12,602 bases of DNA from Candidatus Babelota bacterium (GTDB taxonomy: Bacteria; Dependentiae; Babeliae; Babeliales; JABCYS01): positions 1-12,602 of the forward strand of contig JABCYS010000014.1 in NCBI GenBank assembly GCA_013290085.1. The letters run 5' to 3'. The translations under genes and the position numbers were made by a program. Below are positions 7,603-12,602 of this stretch, in pieces; positions within the stretch are counted from its first letter, which is position 1, and each line of letters opens with the position of its first letter. A model generated the notes under the pieces. It did not search any database. It saw only the letters and a program-made list of their open reading frames with translations, and was not told where the DNA came from.

Positions 7603-7959
7603 CTATTTCATTAAATCTTGAATTTGCGCATAAAGAGTTTGAAGATTTTTTAAATAGTCCGCTTCAAGACTGTTTTTTGCCTGTATATAGTTGTCTGACA
7701 ATTTCTTAAGTTGAGCAAAGTAATCATTCTGTAAGTGTTGAGCTTGTTGTTGTAAACGCTGTATTTTGTCCTTGTTGTGAGCATATTGGGGATTGCTTTG
7801 AGATTTTTTTGCATCAGTTGCTTCTTCGAGCTGGTCAAACAAATCTAACAGCTCAGAATTTGGTGCATTGATTGAAAGGTCAGTTACACCTTCCTCTGCC
7901 CACAGAAAAAGCGGGAAGACAAGCATAAAAGCCAAATGATAATTCTTAACTATCTTCAT
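7603..7959 (-). CDS. Small exported protein with 11-residue (hendecad) coiled-coil repeats
   Basis: 118 residues; no family recognised. Residues 1-21 are a signal peptide (basic MKIVKNYH, hydrophobic LAFMLVFPLFLW, then AEE). After an acidic stretch (23-50), residues 65-117 are helical. They carry consecutive 11-residue units at 68-78, 79-89, 90-100 and 101-111. The last three begin D/N-Y followed by a bulky hydrophobic residue, and all four have Leu at position 9 (Tyr80, Tyr91, Tyr102; Leu76, Leu87, Leu98, Leu109). This spacing predicts a right-handed coiled coil. The start is supported by AAGGAG at 7967-7972, 7 nt upstream. It is the first gene of the minus-strand operon, followed after 12 nt by a longer coiled-coil gene that shares the Y-x6-L pattern, so the two products may pair. 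Confidence 0.75.
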   Translation of the reverse strand: MKIVKNYHLAFMLVFPLFLWAEEGVTDLSINAPNSELLDLFDQLEEATDAKKSQSNPQYAHNKDKIQRLQQQAQHLQNDYFAQLKKLSDNYIQAKNSLEADYLKNLQTLYAQIQDLMK

Positions 7960-7966
7960 GGTGAAT

Positions 7967-7972
7967 CTCCTT
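7967..7972 (-). promoter_or_regulatory. Ribosome binding site of the first minus-strand operon gene
   Basis: AAGGAG on the minus strand, 7 nt before ATG-7959. It confirms the start and the signal peptide. Confidence 0.72.
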
Positions 7973-8004
7973 ATTTTTTTTACAAATCAACTTTCCCAAA
8001 GAAC

Positions 8005-8032
8005 ATTACCACTTTTGCTACAAAAAATTCAA
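8005..8032 (-). promoter_or_regulatory. Candidate promoter of the exported coiled-coil operon
   Basis: On the minus strand, TTGAAT (8032-8027) is separated by 16 nt from GGTAAT (8010-8005), about 45 nt before the first start codon. Each hexamer matches four of six consensus positions. A TATAAA at 8042-8047 on the plus strand might serve the divergent glycosyltransferase gene, but it lacks a fitting -35. The 7960-8102 gap holds nothing else I can identify. Confidence 0.25.
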
Positions 8033-8102
8033 ACTTTGGAGTATAAATGGCTGACATTGATTAATGACAACGCTAAAAAACCAAAAGGCTACAAAGGAAA
8101 TC

Positions 8103-9008
8103 ATGGTTAAGAAATTTTTACCATTTATTGCGGCAGGCACGTTACTCTTTGCTGCCTGGTTTATCAAAGTACACGCGACTAAAGAAGGAAAGGTAGATTT
8201 AGTTGTCTTTTCCTATGACCGACCACTCCAGCTGTATGCATTTCTAGAATCAGCAGAGAACTATGTACAAGGTCTATCAACAGTCTCTGTTATCTATCGA
8301 ACAACGGATGATGATTATGAAAAAGGATACCAAGTAGTGAAGGAAAAATTTCCAAAAATTACCTTCCTCAAACAATCTTCGCAGCCCCATCAAGATTTTA
8401 AACCTCTGGTTATGAAAGCATCCTTTGATTCTCCAGCACCCTACATCCTGTACGGGGTTGATGATATTGTGGTCACTGATTTTGTTGATCTTCACAAAGT
8501 TGTTGCTGCCTTGGAAAAAACAAACTCTTACGGATTCTATTTACGCCTTGGTACCCACCTGACTGAATGCTATATGCTCAAATCAGTACAAAGAGTACCA
8601 CCACTGAGAAAAATTGAAGATGATATCTATGCCTGGAACTTTAACCAAGCAGAAGGTGACTGGGCCTATCCAAACTCTACAGACATGACCGTCTACCGCA
8701 AAAAAGATTTAAAAACAGTGTATGAAAGCATGCATTTTGTAAGCCCCAACTCATGCGAAGGCCAATGGGCCAGCAGGGCCAACCTGACCAAGCAAGGGCT
8801 TTGCTTTGAGGCAGCTAAAATAGTTAATATCCCTATGAATCTGGTGCAAACCATCTACCTCAGCAACAGAAACATGAATTTATTTTCAGCAAAAGAGTTG
8901 CTCGCCAAATTTAATGAAGGCCTCAAGATGGATATTAGCCCACTGCACAAAAAGCGATTTAAGAGCGTGCATGTGGAATATCTCCCAACCTTTGTAAAAC
9001 GAGCGTAG
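8103..9008 (+). CDS. Membrane-anchored GT-A-type glycosyltransferase (uncharacterised group)
   Basis: 301 residues from ATG-8103, preferred over ATG-8064 because AAAGGAAA (8093-8100) precedes it and the protein then begins with a normal anchor: MVKK, then a hydrophobic stretch 5-21. The first strand VDLVVFSYDRPLQL (31-44) is GT2/GT-A-like (the usual form being VSYNRP). The segment YILYGVDDIVVTDF (114-127) supplies an acidic V119-D120-D121 motif where GT-A enzymes carry DXD. Other notable blocks are FYLRLGTHLTECY (145-157) and DWAYPNSTDMTVYRKKD (186-202). A GT-A fold is likely; donor and acceptor are unknown. It is the first gene of the downstream plus-strand operon; the next gene follows after 8 nt. 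Some catalytic residues differ from standard GT2 enzymes, so another GT-A family or an inactive member cannot be excluded. Confidence 0.72.
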   Translation: MVKKFLPFIAAGTLLFAAWFIKVHATKEGKVDLVVFSYDRPLQLYAFLESAENYVQGLSTVSVIYRTTDDDYEKGYQVVKEKFPKITFLKQSSQPHQDFKPLVMKASFDSPAPYILYGVDDIVVTDFVDLHKVVAALEKTNSYGFYLRLGTHLTECYMLKSVQRVPPLRKIEDDIYAWNFNQAEGDWAYPNSTDMTVYRKKDLKTVYESMHFVSPNSCEGQWASRANLTKQGLCFEAAKIVNIPMNLVQTIYLSNRNMNLFSAKELLAKFNEGLKMDISPLHKKRFKSVHVEYLPTFVKRA

Positions 9009-9016
9009 GACGTTCT

Positions 9017-9859
9017 GTGAAAAAAGTTCTATACCCACTTTTAACCGTAGCAGCACTTGCAACCACTTTTTTTGTATACCAGCGCTACAGCCATGGGCAG
9101 GAAAAACATATTACGGTGGTCATTCCTTCCTACAATAACATCAACCATTACAAAAAAAACCTTGAATCAGTTTTTGTGCAAAAAAATGGTTCTTCACCGT
9201 ACAATAACTGGTCATTGATCTATACCGATGACTGTTCTACCGATGGTACGTACGATGCGGTGGTAAGCATAGTAAAAGAAAATAACCAGGAACAGCGCTG
9301 CACGATCATAAGAAATGAAATTAATAAAGGTGCTATGGCCAATGATTATAACGCCATCCATCGTTGCGCGGACAATGACATTATTCTCGTCCTTGATGGG
9401 GATGATGCCCTGGCGCACGAACATGTCTTTGAAAAAATTAACCAACTGTACCAAGACCCTGAGGTGTGGTTAACGTATGGCCAATACCAACAATATCCGT
9501 CCGGTAACCTGGGACATTGTGCAGCACTGCCCGATGAAATTGTTCGTTATAACCAGATAAGAAAATATCCGTTCGTCACCTCCCATTTACGCACCTTCTA
9601 CGCCGGACTGTTTAAGAAAATAAAACAACAGGATTTGATGTACAACGGCGATTTTTTCAGAATCACCAGCGATTTAGCTTTCATGTTCCCGATGGTTGAA
9701 ATGGCAGGAGCTCATGTACGGTTTGTGCCAGAAGTTATGTATCTGTGGAACATGGACAACCCGATTAATGATTTTAAAAAAGATATTCATGGTTTATTGG
9801 CCATGGAACGGGTGATACGCAGCAGACAACCGTATGCTCGCCTGAACTCACTTGCTTGA
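9017..9859 (+). CDS. Membrane-anchored family 2 glycosyltransferase
   Basis: 280 residues starting at GTG, supported by AGGA at 9007-9010. The N-terminus MKKVLYPLLTVAALATTFFVY is one hydrophobic anchor or uncleaved signal. The GT2 domain starts at 32 with ITVVIPSYNN. It contains the nucleotide-binding DDCSTDGT (71-78), the NKGAMANDYN segment (103-112) and the metal-binding DGDD (127-130). The acceptor side is short, with LWNMDNP (residues in the last fifth) resembling the YRxH/WN-type region of GT2 enzymes. There is no C-terminal membrane segment, unlike many processive GT2 enzymes, so single-sugar transfer is expected. Donor and acceptor cannot be told from sequence. It follows the previous glycosyltransferase gene by 8 nt, implying co-transcription, and is followed by a 102-nt gap. 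Confidence 0.88.
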   Translation: MKKVLYPLLTVAALATTFFVYQRYSHGQEKHITVVIPSYNNINHYKKNLESVFVQKNGSSPYNNWSLIYTDDCSTDGTYDAVVSIVKENNQEQRCTIIRNEINKGAMANDYNAIHRCADNDIILVLDGDDALAHEHVFEKINQLYQDPEVWLTYGQYQQYPSGNLGHCAALPDEIVRYNQIRKYPFVTSHLRTFYAGLFKKIKQQDLMYNGDFFRITSDLAFMFPMVEMAGAHVRFVPEVMYLWNMDNPINDFKKDIHGLLAMERVIRSRQPYARLNSLA

Positions 9860-9961
9860 TAATTGGACCTATGCCAGTGGTTGTGCGTGAGCGTGGTTGT
9901 CGCAACGGTGGATAAAAAGAAAAATCTAAAGAAAAAACGCAGAAGAAAATAGAAAGAAAAA
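9860..9961. other. Intergenic spacer with direct repeat and purine-rich tract
   Basis: This is the longest gap inside the downstream operon. It holds an 8-bp direct repeat GTGGTTGT (9877-9884 and 9893-9900, 16 bp apart), a small stem GTTG-TCG-CAAC (9896-9906), and then about 50 nt that are almost purely A and G up to the next ATG. No convincing promoter or terminator is seen. The A/G tract may keep the leader unstructured, since no canonical Shine-Dalgarno site precedes ATG-9962. Confidence 0.4.
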
Positions 9962-11056
9962 ATGAATACGAAATGGCTTCTAGGAATAGTAGGACTCGTG
10001 CTCGGTTGCTGTCTTGGGGGATGGTGGTTTTTGTATCCCCAGGAACAAAAAATTATTTATGTGGTACCGTTTGGTGGTTTTGAGAATGATAAGTTGTTTG
10101 ATATCAATGACCCAAAATTGAACCGCGATAACCAACGCCTACCGTACTACCTCCTACGTCAAGCATTTGAGCGGTTGGGATATACCCTTAGAACAACAAC
10201 GAAGGTACAAGACTTTGAACATGCCAAGGCCGTGATGTGTTTTGATGTTCCTGACTATCTTGAAATGCTAAAGTCAGGTTTCCCCAAAGAAAAATTTGTT
10301 CTTTTTCTGTTTGAGCCGCCAACCATAAAGTCCTACAACTATGTCAGGGAATACCATGAGCCCTTCTCAAAAGTTTATACGATGATGGATGATCTTGTTG
10401 ATAACAAAAAATATTTTAAATTCTATGAACCGCAGATTGATTTTTCTGTGGGAGCGAACGTTAAGCCGTTTGAAGAGCGCAAGCTCTGTGTCATGATAGC
10501 GGGCAACAAACGTTCGAACATTTCACTTGAACTTTATTCACAGCGACAAAAAATGATCGATTTCTTTGAACAAAAAGGAACGGGTGATTTTGATTTGTAT
10601 GGCCCTGGTTGGCCTGCGTATCCCTTTTATAAAGGCTATGTAACCTCCAAGACCGAATGTTTAAACAATTATCGTTTTAACATTTGCTACGAAAATATGC
10701 AGGGACTTAATGGCTATATCACCGAAAAAATATTTAACTCGTTTCCAAGCGGGACCATACCGGTCTACTGGGGGCCACCAAACATCACTCATTATGTGCC
10801 CAAATCATGCTTTATTGATCGTCGCGATTTTAAAGATGAGCAAGCGCTCTACGATTATATGAAGAATATGAGCAAGGAAGAGTATTTGAGGTATCTAGAG
10901 AACATAAAAAAATATGTAACAACAGCGCAAGCTGCGCAATTTTCCTTAGAAAACTTTATAGACATTATTATCAGCTCTGTAGTGCCAGGATACGACCGGT
11001 CAAAAGCATTTACGCCGGGACAACTCAAGGTGCTTGCGCGATTAGGGAAGGCTTAG
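9962..11056 (+). CDS. Membrane-anchored GT10-family (alpha-1,3/4-type) fucosyltransferase
   Basis: Predicted to transfer L-fucose from GDP-L-fucose to a glycan acceptor. 364 residues: an N-terminal hydrophobic anchor (5-24), an acceptor-binding domain with FLFEPP (115-120; E118 is a candidate base), and a C-terminal GDP-fucose domain. The latter carries the GT10 signature FNICYENMQGLNGYITEKIF (239-258), with E244-N245 and E255-K256, followed by GTIPVYWGPPNITHYVP (264-280) and the SCFIDRRDF block (282-290). GT10 enzymes of Helicobacter and animals share these blocks. The anchor is N-terminal, as in animal Golgi enzymes; the H. pylori enzymes instead associate with membranes via the C-terminus. 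V13-L-G-C16 is lipobox-like, but more hydrophobic residues follow. The GDP-fucose genes about 4 kb upstream fit the assignment. Linkage and acceptor are unknown. The next gene begins 3 nt after the stop. Confidence 0.87.
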   Translation: MNTKWLLGIVGLVLGCCLGGWWFLYPQEQKIIYVVPFGGFENDKLFDINDPKLNRDNQRLPYYLLRQAFERLGYTLRTTTKVQDFEHAKAVMCFDVPDYLEMLKSGFPKEKFVLFLFEPPTIKSYNYVREYHEPFSKVYTMMDDLVDNKKYFKFYEPQIDFSVGANVKPFEERKLCVMIAGNKRSNISLELYSQRQKMIDFFEQKGTGDFDLYGPGWPAYPFYKGYVTSKTECLNNYRFNICYENMQGLNGYITEKIFNSFPSGTIPVYWGPPNITHYVPKSCFIDRRDFKDEQALYDYMKNMSKEEYLRYLENIKKYVTTAQAAQFSLENFIDIIISSVVPGYDRSKAFTPGQLKVLARLGKA

Positions 11057-11059
11057 GTT

Positions 11060-12535
11060 ATGCAGAAAGAACAACATTCTTCTCAAAATTCATCTTACAT
11101 AAAAAATGATCACGTAAAAACTGATTTACTTACAGCATTCGAACCTTCCGTTTCCAAAGAGGGGATGGCCTACGAATATTGGATTAAAAAAAACTGGTAC
11201 TACCATGGGCTTCTTGCCAAGTTTTACCAATTTGTGATCCCTGAAAATGTTCGCGTTCTTCATGTTGGCAGTAAAAGTGGCAACCTGCTTCGAACCATCA
11301 AGCCTTCAGTGGGTGTTGGCATTGATGAAGATGTACAGATAATTAAGTATGCTCAAAAACAGTACCCTGAACTTTCGTTTTATGCTGGTACGGTTGCTGA
11401 CCTGCCTCAGGACATGCAGTTTGATTACATCATTCTTTCTTCGGTAACTATGGAGATAGAAGAGGTACAAAAGTTTTTTGAATCCTTGCACCGCGTTATG
11501 CATCCCGGTACGCGCTTGGTTATTGATACCCACTCACACCTTTGGGAACCGGTACTGTGGCTGGCCCAGGTTCTTGGCTTGCGCCGATTTACTCATTTTA
11601 AAAATTGGCTTTCATCTCACAACCTTTGCAATCTGCTGCACCTTGCCAACTTTGAGGTGGTAACCACGGGGAGCCAAATATTATTTCCTGTACGCATTCC
11701 CGGGTTGTCATGGTTTTTGAATAACATTATTGCCACCATCCCGCTCATCGAATCTTTGTGCCTTAACCGGTGGATTATTGCGCGACCGTTGCAGCATCAA
11801 CTCAACCCTCAAGATTATAGTGTGTCGGTGATTATTCCCTGCAAAAACGAGCGGGGCAATATTGAAGCTGCGGTACAACGATGTCCGCAGATGGGTAAGC
11901 ACACAGAAATTATTTTTGTTGATGACGACCACTCTAAAGATGGCACGTACGAAGAAATACAACGTGTAGCGGCACAGTACACCGATCGTGACATAACCTT
12001 TTTTAAACAGGGTGGAAAGGGAAAAGGTGATGCAGTACGCAAAGGGTTTGCCCGCGCGCAGGGTGATGTGCTTATGATTTTAGATGCTGATTTAACGGTA
12101 CCACCGGAAGAGCTGCCGAAATTTTTTGAAGCGTTAATGCGCGGCAAGGGTGATTTTATTAACGGCTCTCGCCTGGTTTACGGTATGGAATCAGAAGCCA
12201 TGCGTTTTTTAAATTTAATTGCCAACACCTTATTTGGCGTGGGGTTTAGCTGGTTGTTGCGCCAACAAATCAAAGATACGCTGTGTGGTACCAAGGTGCT
12301 CTTTAAAAGAGACTATGAAAAAATAGCAATAGGAAGAGCGTACTTCGGGGATTTTGATCCGTTTGGGGACTTTGATTTATTATTTGGAGCAGCGAAACAA
12401 AATCTAAAAATTATTGATATGCCGGTGCATTATAAAAATCGCACGTACGGGGTGACACAGATTAGTCGGTTTAGGCACGGGTTGCTGTTGCTCTACATGA
12501 GCTTTGTTGCGTGGGTGAAATTCAAGATGCGCTAG
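11060..12535 (+). CDS. Bifunctional SAM-dependent methyltransferase / family 2 glycosyltransferase fusion
   Basis: 491 residues, two domains. The N-terminal part (about 35-240) is a class I methyltransferase: motif I VLHVGSKSG (66-74), acidic residues after strand 2 (D89, E90), and FDYIILSSV (121-129) as strand 4. The C-terminal part (254-491) is a GT2 domain of the dolichyl-phosphate-mannose-synthase type: VSVIIPCKNERGNI (255-268), VDDDHSKDGTYEE (287-299), GKGKGDAVRKGF (319-330), and the metal-binding DADL (342-345) followed by TVPPEELPKF. The last 25 residues are hydrophobic and basic, perhaps for membrane association. Such fusions are known in polysaccharide loci. A plausible role is transfer of a sugar to a polyprenyl phosphate or glycan plus methylation of a sugar or acceptor, but the substrates are inferred. 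It starts 3 nt after the fucosyltransferase stop. Confidence 0.88.
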   Translation: MQKEQHSSQNSSYIKNDHVKTDLLTAFEPSVSKEGMAYEYWIKKNWYYHGLLAKFYQFVIPENVRVLHVGSKSGNLLRTIKPSVGVGIDEDVQIIKYAQKQYPELSFYAGTVADLPQDMQFDYIILSSVTMEIEEVQKFFESLHRVMHPGTRLVIDTHSHLWEPVLWLAQVLGLRRFTHFKNWLSSHNLCNLLHLANFEVVTTGSQILFPVRIPGLSWFLNNIIATIPLIESLCLNRWIIARPLQHQLNPQDYSVSVIIPCKNERGNIEAAVQRCPQMGKHTEIIFVDDDHSKDGTYEEIQRVAAQYTDRDITFFKQGGKGKGDAVRKGFARAQGDVLMILDADLTVPPEELPKFFEALMRGKGDFINGSRLVYGMESEAMRFLNLIANTLFGVGFSWLLRQQIKDTLCGTKVLFKRDYEKIAIGRAYFGDFDPFGDFDLLFGAAKQNLKIIDMPVHYKNRTYGVTQISRFRHGLLLLYMSFVAWVKFKMR

Positions 12536-12561
12536 CGCATAATCGGAATTGGGGGGTTTCA

Positions 12562-12602
12562 ATGATCGATGCGATAAAGATTGAACTTGTCGTCGCCATA
12601 AT
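12562..12602 (+). CDS. Start of an unidentified downstream gene, 3'-partial
   Basis: ATG-12562 opens a frame (MIDAIKIELVVAI...) that runs off the window. It lies 26 nt after the previous stop and is preceded by GGGGGG at 12551-12556 with 5 nt spacing, an acceptable G-rich ribosome site. Thirteen codons are too few for a family call; the hydrophobic drift after residue 8 would fit a membrane protein. Probably the next gene of the operon. Confidence 0.4.
   Translation, partial: MIDAIKIELVVAI

Noticed and set aside
9871..9915. 14-codon ATG frame (MPVVVRERGCRNGG)
   Set aside because: Too short, no Shine-Dalgarno site, no hydrophobic or structured character.
9893..9952. GTG-initiated 19-codon frame encoding a very basic peptide (ends KKKRRRK)
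   Set aside because: No ribosome site precedes it, and the basic composition is explained by the A/G-rich tract; chance is more likely than a gene.
1233..12452. Five copies of ACGTACG (near 1233, 5740, 9247, 11945 and 12443), suggesting a recognition motif
   Set aside because: All are inside genes, and two fall in the conserved DGTY of GT2 domains, so codon use explains them adequately.

Overview
The window is a surface-glycan (polysaccharide, LPS or glycoprotein) biosynthesis locus from a moderately AT-rich bacterium. It uses the standard genetic code: TGA acts as a stop and Trp is TGG. Signal peptides, Shine-Dalgarno sites and exported coiled-coil proteins fit a Gram-negative-type cell. 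The mix of an OCH1-like GT32, a GT10 fucosyltransferase, short N-terminally anchored glycosyltransferases and small exported coiled-coil proteins recalls host-associated lineages such as Candidatus Dependentiae/Babelota (TM6). That placement is an inference from style, not proven by any marker gene here.

Layout. (1) Positions 1-2081, plus strand: a two-domain oxidoreductase (MDR dehydrogenase plus Gfo/Idh/MocA) whose N-terminus lies outside the window. (2) 2131-2518, minus strand: a HigA/NadS-type XRE antitoxin, preceded by what may be the last codons of a lost toxin. (3) 2443-2658: a divergent control region with several small palindromes. (4) 2659-6704, plus strand: a tight operon of manC, gmd, fcl and a GT32 glycosyltransferase, with gaps or overlaps of 3, 8 and 20 nt. 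(5) 6701-7959, minus strand: an inserted operon of three small exported proteins, two of them coiled coils and one proline-then-lysine-rich. (6) 8103-12602, plus strand: two GT-A-type glycosyltransferases, a GT10 fucosyltransferase, a methyltransferase-GT2 fusion, and the first codons of one more gene.

How the genes fit together. ManC makes GDP-mannose, Gmd converts it to GDP-4-keto-6-deoxymannose, and Fcl makes GDP-L-fucose. The GT10 enzyme about 4 kb downstream is the natural consumer of GDP-fucose. GT32 and the DPM1-like GT2 module could use GDP-mannose or other donors. The fused oxidoreductase probably makes or modifies a further sugar. manA and manB are not present in the window.

The most unusual trait is that four glycosyltransferases in the cluster (GT32, two GT-A/GT2 proteins, GT10) each begin with a short basic stretch and one hydrophobic segment. 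This resembles the type II layout of Golgi glycosyltransferases and raises the question of which side of the membrane they work on. The exported coiled-coil operon placed antisense inside the cluster, and its shared 11-residue repeat, is the second point worth following up.
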